From assembly GCA_029008615.1 (NCBI GenBank), contig JAQXJI010000003.1, positions 62,001 through 126,000 on the forward strand: 64,000 nt of DNA. The letters are read 5' to 3'. The stretch comes from Elusimicrobiota bacterium. Its GTDB lineage: Bacteria > Elusimicrobiota > Elusimicrobia > Elusimicrobiales > Elusimicrobiaceae. The notes beneath the pieces were generated by a model that saw only the letters and a list, made by a program, of their open reading frames with translations, had not been told where the DNA came from and ran no database searches. A program made the translations under genes and the position numbers. Positions 19,090 to 29,349 of this stretch are shown here, piece by piece. Position 1 is the stretch's first letter. The number at the start of each line of letters is the position of its first letter.

Positions 19090-20562
19090 CTATATCTTCA
19101 ATAAGCCTCTGGCAAAAGCGTATAGCGCGCAAACAGCCGCAAGCAATATAAAAACCAATATAATTTTTTCGCCCTTGGCAAATACTCTTTTACCGTCTTT
19201 GCTCTGTTTTCTGGCCAAAACAAACACCGGCGTGCCGAAAGCCAAAAAGATGAAAGCCAAAAACAAATATTTAAGCCCGGCGGCGTAAATAAGCCAACCC
19301 CCGTAAAGCGTGCCCAAAAGGCCGGTCATCAAAGCGGCAAACCTGCCGGATGAGGCGATTTTTTGATATTCTCCGTCTTCGGTAAGTTTCCACAGATACA
19401 AAGAACTGAATATATAAGCGGGCAGAACCATAACGCCGGTTATGCTGAGCATAGTGTTCCAAGCATTGTTTGAAAAGTAAACCAACAATATGGCTATTTG
19501 CATAATCGCGCTGGTAATCCAAAGCGATACGCTCGGCGCGCCGTTTTTGTTTTCCGCGGCGAATTGCTTTGGGAAAGCTCCGTTTTTAGCCGCCGCAAAA
19601 GGAATTTCCGCCGCAATCATAGTCCAAGCGAGCCAACTGGAAAGAACCGCCACCAGTAAACCTATATTCATTATCAACGCGCCCGCTTTGCCTATAACCA
19701 TTTCCAATATACCCGCCGTAGAAGGATTAGGCACGGCGGCTATTTGCTCCTGCGTCAGGAAACCGAAAGGAAGCAAAGACAAAAGAACATAAATAATCAA
19801 ACAACCCGCAAAACCCCAAAATGTGGCCTTGCTTACCGCAGCTTGGCTTTTGGCCCTGCTTGAAAGAACCACCGCGCCTTCTATACCTATAAAAGCCCAC
19901 AGCGTAACAAGCATAGTGCTTTTAATCTGAGTCCCCAGTCCGCCCAAGGCTTTGCCGCCGGATACGGCATCGCCCCAGAAGTTAAAATCAAATTTGTCAA
20001 AATGAAAAGCGAAAATCAGCACTATGATAAAAAGAGCCAAAGGGAGAAGCTTGCCTATCGTGCCTATAACATTAAGCACTGCGGCCTGTTTTACTCCGCG
20101 CAGCACGACAAAATTAAAAAACCATATCAGCAGAGAGCCGCATACTATGGAAAGCAAATTATTGCCTCCGGCGAAATACGGTGGGAAGAAATAATTTAAA
20201 GCGTCCATAGTTATTACGGCATACCCCACATTGCCGAATATTTGGGAAAGCCAATAAGCCCAGCCTATCAAGAAACCCGCAAAAGGCCCGAAGCCTTCTT
20301 TGGCATACATATAAACGCCTGCGGTCAAATCGGGCTTTACTCTTGACAAAACGCTGAAAGTATTGGCTACAAAATACATTCCTATCCCCGTAATAACCCA
20401 AGCCAGCAATACGGCCCCGGCCGCCGCACCCTGTGCGGTATTCTGCGGAAGGGAGTATATGCCTCCGCCTATCATTGAACTTATAACAACGCCAACCAAA
20501 CCTATAACGCCCAATTTGCCGCCCGCGCCCGCGGCGCTTACGCCGCTCCGTTTACCCGCCAT
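19090..20562 (-). CDS. aaxC: APC-superfamily arginine/agmatine-type antiporter (AaxC-like)
   Basis: GLVGVVISSMIGGGIYSLPQN...GAAAGAVLLAWVITGIGMY; APC fold; directly downstream of the AaxB-like gene. Confidence 0.8.
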   Translation of the reverse strand: MAGKRSGVSAAGAGGKLGVIGLVGVVISSMIGGGIYSLPQNTAQGAAAGAVLLAWVITGIGMYFVANTFSVLSRVKPDLTAGVYMYAKEGFGPFAGFLIGWAYWLSQIFGNVGYAVITMDALNYFFPPYFAGGNNLLSIVCGSLLIWFFNFVVLRGVKQAAVLNVIGTIGKLLPLALFIIVLIFAFHFDKFDFNFWGDAVSGGKALGGLGTQIKSTMLVTLWAFIGIEGAVVLSSRAKSQAAVSKATFWGFAGCLIIYVLLSLLPFGFLTQEQIAAVPNPSTAGILEMVIGKAGALIMNIGLLVAVLSSWLAWTMIAAEIPFAAAKNGAFPKQFAAENKNGAPSVSLWITSAIMQIAILLVYFSNNAWNTMLSITGVMVLPAYIFSSLYLWKLTEDGEYQKIASSGRFAALMTGLLGTLYGGWLIYAAGLKYLFLAFIFLAFGTPVFVLARKQSKDGKRVFAKGEKIILVFILLAAVCALYAFARGLLKI

Positions 20563-20593
20563 TTCCGTTACCCCCGTAAGAAAATTTTAAAAT

Positions 20594-20619
20594 CCCGCGC
20601 GGGTTTTAGGCCCGCGCGG
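20594..20619 (-). promoter_or_regulatory. GC-rich intercistronic hairpin between aaxB-like and aaxC-like genes
   Basis: CCGCGCGGG ... CCCGCGCGG perfect 9-bp inverted repeat in the 66-bp gap. Confidence 0.6.
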
Positions 20620-20628
20620 CAAGACAGC

Positions 20629-21222
20629 TTATTTTTTAATTACGACCGCCGGAGCATTTCTGAAATTAAGAAACCCCAGACAAGTCAAACAATACGCGAA
20701 AGGCTGCGTAATATTAATAAAGTTATGGTATATCTGAAATTCGCTGTGTTTTTCCACATTGCGCAGTTCAAGCTCGTGATTTAAAGATTTGTTAAGCCAC
20801 ATTTTTGCGTGTCCTTCGGCTATTTCATCGTCTATCGGCGTATCGAAATATTCCACATATTCCGCCGCCCATCCGCCGATAAGCTTGCCGTTCTTTCTGC
20901 CCCAGCATATCCCTACGCCCGTGGCTATGGCCTTATGCTCGGTTATATTCGCGCCGTTGCCGGCGATAATAACCTCAAGCACCGCGCCGTGTTTAAAGCT
21001 GCCTGCAACTTTTTCCACGGGTACTATATTGCCGTATAATTCCGGCGGAAGCACCGAAGTATAGGGAATCACGTTGAAATCCTGTATTTTAGCCTGCGTC
21101 AAAGCCGAATCATAACAGAAAGTTTCAAAAGGCTGAGGCGGAATCCCGTCCGCCGCCTGCCCGGCCCCGCCGGTGTGAAAAGCCAAAGTAGGATATCTTG
21201 TTCCATATTCCTGATTTTCCAT
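20629..21222 (-). CDS. aaxB: Pyruvoyl-dependent arginine decarboxylase (AaxB-like)
   Basis: [36 protein letters not shown]...[20 protein letters not shown]; Thr-Ser at the expected self-cleavage site; [30 protein letters not shown]. Confidence 0.92.
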   Translation of the reverse strand: MENQEYGTRYPTLAFHTGGAGQAADGIPPQPFETFCYDSALTQAKIQDFNVIPYTSVLPPELYGNIVPVEKVAGSFKHGAVLEVIIAGNGANITEHKAIATGVGICWGRKNGKLIGGWAAEYVEYFDTPIDDEIAEGHAKMWLNKSLNHELELRNVEKHSEFQIYHNFINITQPFAYCLTCLGFLNFRNAPAVVIKK

Positions 21223-21259
21223 AATACAATCTCCTTTTACCCCTGATTTTTATATTTCT

Positions 21260-22531
21260 TCAGAACATCAAAGCCGTCCTTAGCCCCACAGCGGTAACCC
21301 ATTCTTTTTCGGAATTAAGACCTGCGGCGGGATAAAACTGTACGTCCGGCGTTATAGTAAGGCATTTGCCGACACCCCATACCCATTGGGCTTCAAATAC
21401 GGTTTCGCCGGTGCGGACATAAGGCTCGCCCAAGGCCTTTTTACTAAGGCGGTTATAAGCCGCGGCTACGGTTATTGCGTCCAGCGGGTTTCTGTTCAAA
21501 GGATTTCGGTAAGAAAAGCCCAAAACGTAAGATTGTTTAATCGGCATAATATTGTTTACCGAGCCGTTGGCCCGCCCGAATGCGCTCCATTTCCCGCCCA
21601 GGTTCTCCTCAGCGTTGACGGACCAGCCCCAGCTGTAACCTTCCTGCTCTTGCGTGGAAGGCTGATAATAGCCCATAAGCCCGTATTGTCCGTTTTCGTC
21701 GGAATAATTTAAAGAAGCAAATCCCGTATAATCCCCGTTAAAAGCGTCTTTAAACCTGATTCGGTTTCCGCTTATGTTTGAAGCCGACTGATATCCGCCG
21801 GAAAGGGTAATATCCTCACTCAGTGCGGCGGAAACATACGCGCCCAAACCGGCGGAAGGATAGCTTGCGCTTGCGTTCTGGGAAAGCGCATAATTGATAA
21901 GCCCCGTCTGCTGATTGGAATCATAAGAGGTCCCGTCAAAGTTATAAAGCGGAAATTGCCCGACGGTTACGCTGAGCCAAGCCAAAGAGCCCGGCATAGT
22001 ATGCGTATAGCTTAATTGGGAAAACCCGTCTTGCCTGTTCGGATAATCGTTTATTGAGGAAGCAACCCCGACCCTTGAATCAAGTTTCCCGGCTACAATC
22101 CCCCAATAACGCACCAAAGTATAGTTAAAATCAATCTGACCGGAACCTATTTTGCTGTCGTTAAACAAATTCCAAACGGCATAGGGATAGTAAATTCCCT
22201 GAACCGCGGTGTTTTTACCGCCCGGAGCCGCACGTTGGGCCGTATAGGAAATATCAATCCCGTATCTAAGGCCGGTCTTTTCCTGAAGGAAGTGCTTAAA
22301 ATCTGAATAGAAAGCCAGACAACCGTCGTGATTTCTTATAGTTTCGTTCTGTGCAAGCCGTCTTTCGTGCCTGGCGGGAAGATGTATCATAGAAATATCG
22401 TCTTCCGTAATCTCTTCGTAAATTATCAAAAAGCTATTGTTTCCGCTTTTGTTTTGCTCGGCGGAAACATTCGGCGCGCAACATAATAACACGGCGCCGG
22501 CAAACACGGCCGCGCTTAACTCTTTTAACAT
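21260..22531 (-). CDS. aaxA: OprB-type outer-membrane porin (AaxA-like)
   Basis: Signal peptide; LRYGIDISYTAQ, carbohydrate-porin-like strands, C-terminal aromatic (LRTALMF); first gene of the aax-like operon. Confidence 0.75.
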   Translation of the reverse strand: MLKELSAAVFAGAVLLCCAPNVSAEQNKSGNNSFLIIYEEITEDDISMIHLPARHERRLAQNETIRNHDGCLAFYSDFKHFLQEKTGLRYGIDISYTAQRAAPGGKNTAVQGIYYPYAVWNLFNDSKIGSGQIDFNYTLVRYWGIVAGKLDSRVGVASSINDYPNRQDGFSQLSYTHTMPGSLAWLSVTVGQFPLYNFDGTSYDSNQQTGLINYALSQNASASYPSAGLGAYVSAALSEDITLSGGYQSASNISGNRIRFKDAFNGDYTGFASLNYSDENGQYGLMGYYQPSTQEQEGYSWGWSVNAEENLGGKWSAFGRANGSVNNIMPIKQSYVLGFSYRNPLNRNPLDAITVAAAYNRLSKKALGEPYVRTGETVFEAQWVWGVGKCLTITPDVQFYPAAGLNSEKEWVTAVGLRTALMF

Positions 22532-22706
22532 TATTACCCCCGGTACTTCTTATTCCACATTTGACGCCGCTTTTTCGCAAACGCCTTTTATAGTTTCTTC
22601 CGAAACGGATTATTGTCAAGTGGGGGGATTTGGTACATCGGCATTATATTATACTTACTCTTCCCATTTATATATAATGTAATAAAAGACAACGGAGGTA
22701 TCTTTT

Positions 22707-23483
22707 ATGAAAGCCGTAATTTTGGCCGGCGGTTTGGGAACAAGGATATCGGAAGAATCCCATTTGAAGCCGAAACCGATGATAGAAATCGGCGGTAAGC
22801 CGATACTTTGGCATATAATGAAGATGTATTCGGCTGCCGGAGTAAAAGAATTTATTATTTTGGCAGGATACAAAAGCTATGTCATAAAGGAATACTTTGC
22901 GGATTATTTTATTCACAATTCAGATTTGTGCATAGATTTATGCACAAATACAATACAAACTTTAAACCATAAAGCCGAACCTTGGAAAGTAACCATTCTT
23001 GACACCGGCCTTAACACTATGACCGGCGGACGCATAAAGCAGGCGGAAAATTTTATCAACGGGGAAACCTTCCTTTTGACTTACGGCGACGGTGTCAGCG
23101 ACGTCAATATAAAAGAGCTGATTTCCTTCCATAAAAAATCCGGCAAACTGGCGACGGTAACCACCGTTCAGCCGGAAGGACGCTTCGGCGCTATGGATAT
23201 CGGCGCGGACGGCGGTATAAAATCCTTTAAGGAAAAACCCAAAGGCGACGGCGGTTGGATAAACGCGGGCTTTTTCGTATTGGAGCCGGAAATTTTCAAA
23301 TATCTGCCGGAAGGCGATTTTTCCTGCGTATGGGAAAGAGAACCTTTGGAAAACTTGGCAAAAGACTGTCAGCTGCAAGCTTTTAAACACGAAGGCTTTT
23401 GGAAGCCAATGGACGCCCTGCGCGATAAAAACCAGCTGGAAGAGCTTTGGGCCTCTGGCAAAGCGCCGTGGAAGGTATGGTAA
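22707..23483 (+). CDS. rfbF: Glucose-1-phosphate cytidylyltransferase
   Basis: MKAVILAGGLGTRISEESHLKPKPMIEIGGKPILWHIMK; SD ACGGAGG. Confidence 0.96.
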   Translation: MKAVILAGGLGTRISEESHLKPKPMIEIGGKPILWHIMKMYSAAGVKEFIILAGYKSYVIKEYFADYFIHNSDLCIDLCTNTIQTLNHKAEPWKVTILDTGLNTMTGGRIKQAENFINGETFLLTYGDGVSDVNIKELISFHKKSGKLATVTTVQPEGRFGAMDIGADGGIKSFKEKPKGDGGWINAGFFVLEPEIFKYLPEGDFSCVWEREPLENLAKDCQLQAFKHEGFWKPMDALRDKNQLEELWASGKAPWKVW

Positions 23484-23484
23484 A

Positions 23485-24549
23485 ATGAAAGATTTTTTTA
23501 AAGGCAAAAAAGTTTTGGTAACGGGCCATACCGGCTTTAAAGGAGCGTGGTTAAGTTTATGGCTTCATTCTTTGGGGGCGGAAGTTTTAGGTTACGCTTT
23601 AGAGCCTAACACAAATCCTTCCCTTTTTAAGGTTTTGCGTCTTGAAGACAAAATACAAAGCGTTTTCGGCGATATTACCGATGAAGCGCATTTAAAAAAA
23701 GTATTTGAGTCTTTCCGCCCGGAAATAGTTTTTCATCTTGCGGCCCAGCCGCTTGTAAGGCTTTCTTATTCCGAACCCGTTTTAACCTATAAAACAAACG
23801 TCATAGGCACTTTAAACGTCTTGGAAGCTGCCCGCGCCGCAGGAAGCGTAAAGGCTTTTGTCAACATAACCACCGATAAATGCTACGAGAACAGGGAAAC
23901 CGCCAAAGGCTATACGGAAGACGAACCTATGGGCGGATACGATATGTATTCTTCTTCAAAAGGCTGCGTGGAGATAATGTCATCTTCATACCGAAGATGT
24001 TTTTTGGCAGACTCATACGCTATGGCGACGGTAAGGGCCGGCAATGTAATAGGCGGCGGCGATTGGGCCCTGGACAGGCTTCTGCCCGATTGCGTAAGGC
24101 AAATCAACGAAGGCAAAACCATAGAGATACGCAATCCTTCCGCAGTGCGCCCGTGGCAGCACGTTTTGGAACCTTTGGGCGCCTATATACTTTTGGCGAA
24201 ACTTCTTTTTACGCAAGGCGCGAAATACGCACAGGGCTTTAACATCGGGCCGGAATCATCTCATATTCTTACCGTAGGGGAAATAGCTTCTATGGCGGTA
24301 AAATTCTACGGGAAAGGCAAAGTGGAAATACGCAAAAAAGACAATCTCCACGAAGCCAATTTGCTTATGCTAGACATAAACAAAGCTAAAAAAGTTTTGG
24401 GCTGGAAGCCCGTCTACACCGCGGAACAAGCCGTAGAAAAAACAATAGCGTGGTACAAATTATTTTATTCAGGCTCCGATATGTTTGATTTTACGCTGAG
24501 CCAAATCAAAGATTACGAAAAGGATTTATCATCATGGAAAAAGAATTAA
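23485..24549 (+). CDS. rfbG: CDP-glucose 4,6-dehydratase
   Basis: VLVTGHTGFKGAWLSLWLHSLGAEVLGYAL, TTDKCYENRE, YSSSKG. Confidence 0.96.
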   Translation: MKDFFKGKKVLVTGHTGFKGAWLSLWLHSLGAEVLGYALEPNTNPSLFKVLRLEDKIQSVFGDITDEAHLKKVFESFRPEIVFHLAAQPLVRLSYSEPVLTYKTNVIGTLNVLEAARAAGSVKAFVNITTDKCYENRETAKGYTEDEPMGGYDMYSSSKGCVEIMSSSYRRCFLADSYAMATVRAGNVIGGGDWALDRLLPDCVRQINEGKTIEIRNPSAVRPWQHVLEPLGAYILLAKLLFTQGAKYAQGFNIGPESSHILTVGEIASMAVKFYGKGKVEIRKKDNLHEANLLMLDINKAKKVLGWKPVYTAEQAVEKTIAWYKLFYSGSDMFDFTLSQIKDYEKDLSSWKKN

Positions 24550-25889
24550 GGGACGCGGTTAAAAAAGCCGCACTGGAATATTATCAAAAAACACACGCCG
24601 TAAAAAAAGAAAAAGCTTATATCCCGGCTTCCGGGAAATGCCTGGACGAAGAAGATCTCTCAAATATGATTGACGCCACGCTCGATATGTGGCTTACAGC
24701 AGGCCGATTTAATGACGAATTTGAAAAACGCTTCGCCGATTTTTTAGGCGTAAAACACGCTTTGACGACAAATTCCGGCTCCAGCGCGAACCTGCTTGCG
24801 CTTACGGCTTTGACTTCCCATAAATTAGGGGAAAGAAGGCTTAAAAAGGGCGACGAAGTAATCACTGTGGCGGCGGGCTTTCCGACTACCGTAAACCCCA
24901 TAATACAAAACGGGCTTACCCCTGTTTTCGTAGATGTGGACTTAAAAACGCATAATATTTCCGCCGAGCAAATAGAGCAAGCCTTAACCCCCAAGACAAA
25001 AGCCGTTTTTGTGGCGCACACATTGGGAAATCCCTTTAATTTGGGGGAAATTCTGCCGCTTTGCAAAAAGCACAATCTTTGGCTTATTGAAGATTCCTGC
25101 GACGCCCTCGGCGCGAAATACGACGGAAAATATACCGGCACTATCGGACACATAGGCACTTTCAGCTTTTATCCCGCACACCATATAACTATGGGGGAAG
25201 GCGGGGCTTTGTGCACCAATGACACTCAGCTTTACAGGATTATAATGTCCTTCAGGGATTGGGGCCGCGACTGCTGGTGCAAACCCGGCGTGGACAATAC
25301 CTGCAAAAACCGTTTTAATATGCAGCTTGGCAAACTGCCCTTCGGCTATGACCACAAATACACTTATTCCCACATAGGTTATAACCTTAAAATTACGGAT
25401 TGGCAGGCGGCCTGCGCGCTTTCCCAGCTTAAAAAGTTGGAAGGCTTCGTCGCTAAAAGGAAATCCAATTTTGCCCGTCTGTTAAACGGCTTAAAACCTT
25501 TTGAAAAGTATTTTATTTTGCCGGAACACGCCCCTAAAGCCGAGCCTAGCTGGTTCGGGCTGCTGCTGACGGTAAAGGAAGACGCCGGTTTTAACAAAAT
25601 AGAACTTTGCAAATATTTGGAAGAACACGGCATAGGCACAAGGCAGCTTTTTGCCGGGAACCTTTTAAGACAGCCGGCCTTCACGGAAAACGACATCGCT
25701 TTAAGGATAAAATCCTCCGCTTTGCTTAACTCCAAGGATTTAAACGAAGATCATTACGCTATGCTTCCCAATACAGACAAAGTTATGAATGGCAGTTTTT
25801 GGGTGGGAGTATGGCCCGGCCTCACGGAAGAAGACATTGACAGAACAATCAACACTTTCCAAGCTTTTTTATCCGAAAAAAATAAATAG
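24534..25889 (+). CDS. rfbH: CDP-4-keto-6-deoxyglucose 3-dehydrase
   Basis: DegT/AHBA-fold; GSSANLLALTALTS, DSCDALGAKYDGKYTGTIGHIGTFSFYPAHHITMGEGGA (His in place of the PLP lysine). Confidence 0.96.
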   Translation: MEKELRDAVKKAALEYYQKTHAVKKEKAYIPASGKCLDEEDLSNMIDATLDMWLTAGRFNDEFEKRFADFLGVKHALTTNSGSSANLLALTALTSHKLGERRLKKGDEVITVAAGFPTTVNPIIQNGLTPVFVDVDLKTHNISAEQIEQALTPKTKAVFVAHTLGNPFNLGEILPLCKKHNLWLIEDSCDALGAKYDGKYTGTIGHIGTFSFYPAHHITMGEGGALCTNDTQLYRIIMSFRDWGRDCWCKPGVDNTCKNRFNMQLGKLPFGYDHKYTYSHIGYNLKITDWQAACALSQLKKLEGFVAKRKSNFARLLNGLKPFEKYFILPEHAPKAEPSWFGLLLTVKEDAGFNKIELCKYLEEHGIGTRQLFAGNLLRQPAFTENDIALRIKSSALLNSKDLNEDHYAMLPNTDKVMNGSFWVGVWPGLTEEDIDRTINTFQAFLSEKNK

Positions 25890-25898
25890 GAGCATAAA

Positions 25899-26720
25899 AT
25901 GAATTGCCTTGAAAAAAAGATGGTAGATATACTTGCGGATTTGAAACAAAATCATCACGTGGAAGGCGTAAAGGCCGAATTTGAAGCCGAAGGAACCCGC
26001 CTTGAAGAAGCAATGCGATTAAAAGAAGTCGTAACCACGGCAGGGCTTGAACTTACCATAAAAGTCGGCGGATGTGAAGCCTTAAAAGATATGTACGACG
26101 CAAAAATCATAGGCGTATCAAGGATAGTAGGCCCTATGATAGAAACGCCTTACGCTTTACAAAAGTTCGTAAATTCCGCCAAATTGGCCTTTCCCAAAGA
26201 ATATGGCGACAATGTAAAATTCTTAGTCAACATTGAAACCGAAACCGGCCATAAAAATTTAGAAGCCATGCTTAACTCCGACGCCATTAAAGGCATTCAC
26301 GGCGTAGTATTGGGCAGGGTTGATATGTGCGGCTCGCTCGCTCTTACCAGGGAAGACATCAACTCCGACAAGATTTTTGATATAGCCAAAGATATTTTGG
26401 TAAAAAGCAAAGAACGCGGTTTGGAATGCTGCATAGGCGGGGGGGTTTCCGCACATTCCCTGCCTTTTTTTAAAAATCTTCCGCCAAACACTCTTGACCG
26501 TTTTGAAACCAGAAAAATCATATTCGGCGCAAAGGCGGCGTTGGCGGACGAAAAAGCCCCTCAAGGCATTTTAAAAGCCGTGGGTTTTGAACTTTTATGG
26601 CTGAAAAACAAACGTGATTTTTACGGCTGTATCCATAAAGAAGACGCAAAGAGAATAGACATGCTGGAAGCGCGTTATAAAAAACTTATAGAAGAAGCGG
26701 GGGGACAAACGGGTTATTAA
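25899..26720 (+). CDS. HpcH/HpaI aldolase / citrate-lyase-family protein
   Basis: KFLVNIETETGHKNLEAMLNSDAIKGIHGVVLGRVDMCGSL pattern. Confidence 0.75.
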   Translation: MNCLEKKMVDILADLKQNHHVEGVKAEFEAEGTRLEEAMRLKEVVTTAGLELTIKVGGCEALKDMYDAKIIGVSRIVGPMIETPYALQKFVNSAKLAFPKEYGDNVKFLVNIETETGHKNLEAMLNSDAIKGIHGVVLGRVDMCGSLALTREDINSDKIFDIAKDILVKSKERGLECCIGGGVSAHSLPFFKNLPPNTLDRFETRKIIFGAKAALADEKAPQGILKAVGFELLWLKNKRDFYGCIHKEDAKRIDMLEARYKKLIEEAGGQTGY

Positions 26721-26733
26721 TTCGTTTAATTCT

Positions 26734-28479
26734 ATGATTAAAGTTTCCGATTACATCGCCAAATTTTTAGAGGATCAAGGCGTCAAGGATATGTTTATGA
26801 TATCCGGCGGCGGCGCAATGCACTTAAACGACAGCTTCGGCCACAGTACAATAAAATACTATTGCGGCCACAATGAGCAGGCCATAGCTATTGCGGCGGA
26901 AGGCTACGCCAGATTAAAACAGGATTTGGCCGTGGTATCCGTAACAACCGGCCCCGGAGGGCTTAACTGCCTTAACGGCGTCTTCGGACAATGGACGGAC
27001 AGCGCGCCGGTTTTGTACATTTCCGGGCAAGTTAAATTTTCCACCACTATGGCAAGCTGCCCTGAAATTCCTCTAAGGCAGCTTGGCGATCAGGAAGTAA
27101 ATATAATATCGGTAGTTAAACCTCTAACAAAATACGCCGTAATGGTTACCGATGCTTATACCATAAAGTATCACTTGGAAAAGGCCGTATATCTGGCGAA
27201 AAACGGCAGGCCTGGCCCCGTATGGCTTGATATACCCATCAATATCCAGGCCGCTTTGATTGATGAAAAAAAACTTAAAGGATTTAACGCGCCCCAAACG
27301 CCTAAATACAATTTAAAAATTAAAGAAACGCTTAAAGCCTTAAGCAATGCGAAATCTCCGCTTATCGCCGCGGGGCACGGCATAAGGTTGGCCCGGGCGG
27401 AAAAAGAATTTTATGCGCTCGCCAAAAAGCTTAATATACCGGTCGTTTCCACTTTTAACGGTTTTGATTTAATTCCTTCAAACGATCCTCTTTTTGCCGG
27501 CAGAATAGGAACAGTAGGGCAAAGAGCCGGCAATTTTGCACTTCAAAACGCTGACGTCATATTATTTTTAGGTACGCGCAACAATATCCGCCAAGCCAGC
27601 TACAACTACGAGAATTTTGCAAAAAAAGCCAAAAAAATCATAGTGGATATTGACGAAGCGGAACTTAAAAAACCTACCGTCAAACCCGATATTCCCGTCT
27701 TGGCCGATCTTAAAGAGTTTATAAAAGCTTTAAACGCTCAGGCTAAACCGCTTAAAGTGAAGCCTTGGCTTGATTGGTGCGGTAAAAATATAAAAAAATA
27801 TACGCCTTTAAGCGAGTTCAAAATAAACTTAAACGAACGCCCCAATCCATACCAGGCGGCCCAAATGATAACGGAACTTTCCGGCAATATGCCAGTTGTG
27901 GCTTCCAACGCGACGGCGTGTTTGACGCTTTTTCAGGCCGGGGTATCAACAAAGGGCAAAAGAATGTTTTTAAACTCCGGCGACGCTTCCATGGGATACG
28001 GCCTGCCTGCGGCGATAGGGGCCTGCATAGCCAATGGCAAAAAGGATACGGTCTGCCTTGAAGGCGACGGCAGTATAATGATGAATTTGCAGGAACTGCA
28101 AACCGTTAAGACAAATAATCTTCCGCTTAAGATATTTATTTTTAACAACAACGGCTACATTTCCATAAAGCAAACGCAAAAAAACTTTTTTGGCCGCTAT
28201 ACGGCTTGCGGGTGCGCCAGCGGCGTTGAAATACCTGATTTTTCAAAAATAGCAAAAGCCTTTGGGCTGAAATTTATTAAAATAAACTGCGGCAGGAACT
28301 TAAACAAAGGCATAGTCAAAACGCTAAAAACGCCGGGCCCGGTAATTTGCGAAATCGTTTTGAAGGAAGATTACATCTTTACGCCGAAGCTTTCTTCCAA
28401 GAAACTTCCCGACGGCACTATGGTATCGCCCAGCTTGGAAGATATGTACCCTTTCATACAAACGGAGCAATTTAACTAA
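26734..28479 (+). CDS. Thiamine pyrophosphate-dependent enzyme (acetolactate-synthase-like)
   Basis: VKDMFMISGGGAMHLNDS, GHNEQAIAIAAEGYAR; TPP motif GDGSIMMNLQELQTVKTNNLPLKIFIFNNNGY. Confidence 0.92.
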   Translation: MIKVSDYIAKFLEDQGVKDMFMISGGGAMHLNDSFGHSTIKYYCGHNEQAIAIAAEGYARLKQDLAVVSVTTGPGGLNCLNGVFGQWTDSAPVLYISGQVKFSTTMASCPEIPLRQLGDQEVNIISVVKPLTKYAVMVTDAYTIKYHLEKAVYLAKNGRPGPVWLDIPINIQAALIDEKKLKGFNAPQTPKYNLKIKETLKALSNAKSPLIAAGHGIRLARAEKEFYALAKKLNIPVVSTFNGFDLIPSNDPLFAGRIGTVGQRAGNFALQNADVILFLGTRNNIRQASYNYENFAKKAKKIIVDIDEAELKKPTVKPDIPVLADLKEFIKALNAQAKPLKVKPWLDWCGKNIKKYTPLSEFKINLNERPNPYQAAQMITELSGNMPVVASNATACLTLFQAGVSTKGKRMFLNSGDASMGYGLPAAIGACIANGKKDTVCLEGDGSIMMNLQELQTVKTNNLPLKIFIFNNNGYISIKQTQKNFFGRYTACGCASGVEIPDFSKIAKAFGLKFIKINCGRNLNKGIVKTLKTPGPVICEIVLKEDYIFTPKLSSKKLPDGTMVSPSLEDMYPFIQTEQFN

Positions 28480-29348
28480 TGAAAACCATTCTTATTACCG
28501 GCATAACCGGTTATTTGGGGAAGCGTCTTTCTTCAGCCATATTAAAGCAAGGTTTCAATATTATAGGCCTTACGCCTTCAAAAAGCGACTCAATCCCGCA
28601 AAACAGTGCTTTAAAGCTTTATTATTTAGATGAAACCCCTTTGGAAGAAGTATTTAAAAGCAACAGAATTGACGGTATTATCCACCTTGCGACTTTATAC
28701 GGGCGCAAAGGGGAAAGTGCGGCCGATATGGCAAAAGTCAATATTATTTTTCCTCTGGGATTAATGGTGGCGGCGGCGAAATATAAAACTTCTTTTTTCA
28801 TCAACACTGATACTATTTTGACCCCGGCTCTAAACCCTTACGCGCTTACAAAACACCAAACAAAACAATGGCTGGATATGTTTAACAATGAATTTGCCGC
28901 CGTTAATTTGCGTTTGGATCATTTTTACGGTCCTCAAGACAGCGATGTAAAATTTATAGCCTATTTATTAAAACAGCTTAAAGCGGAAGTAAAATCCATA
29001 CCGCTTACCCCGGGCGACCAAACCAGAGATTTCATTTATATTGACGATGTCATTTCTGCCTATATCACGGTTATAAACGCAGCTTTGGACGGGAAATTTG
29101 ATTTAGGCAAAACTCATAATTTTGAAGTCGGTACAGGTGTTAAAACCACAATAAAAGAGTTGGTGCTAACCTTAAAAAAACTGCTTAACAACCAAACCAC
29201 CGTTTTAAATTTCGGAGCCGTACCTTACAGAAAAAACGAAGTGCTTAATTATGATATAGACACAGCTCCTTTAAAAGCTTTGGGCTGGCAGGCTAAGACT
29301 ATGCTTTTACAAGGGCTTAAACAAACTATAAAAGAAGAGGAGTTTTAA
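28479..29348 (+). CDS. NAD-dependent epimerase/dehydratase (SDR; possible CDP-4-keto-dideoxyhexose reductase)
   Basis: ILITGITGYLGKRLSSAIL; YALTK; RDFIYIDDV. Confidence 0.85.
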   Translation: MKTILITGITGYLGKRLSSAILKQGFNIIGLTPSKSDSIPQNSALKLYYLDETPLEEVFKSNRIDGIIHLATLYGRKGESAADMAKVNIIFPLGLMVAAAKYKTSFFINTDTILTPALNPYALTKHQTKQWLDMFNNEFAAVNLRLDHFYGPQDSDVKFIAYLLKQLKAEVKSIPLTPGDQTRDFIYIDDVISAYITVINAALDGKFDLGKTHNFEVGTGVKTTIKELVLTLKKLLNNQTTVLNFGAVPYRKNEVLNYDIDTAPLKALGWQAKTMLLQGLKQTIKEEEF

Positions 29349-29349
29349 T

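Noticed and set aside
22587-22619. MerR-type promoter for the aax-like operon (TTGACA ... GTTTCTTCCGAAAC ... TATAAA)
   Set aside because: The 21-bp spacing is longer than the 19-20 bp of MerR-type promoters; kept only as a weak possibility.
22962-23507. 181-aa reverse ORF
   Set aside because: Antisense to the clear rfbF coding sequence; low-complexity shadow frame.
24617-25159. 180-aa reverse ORF
   Set aside because: Antisense shadow of rfbH.
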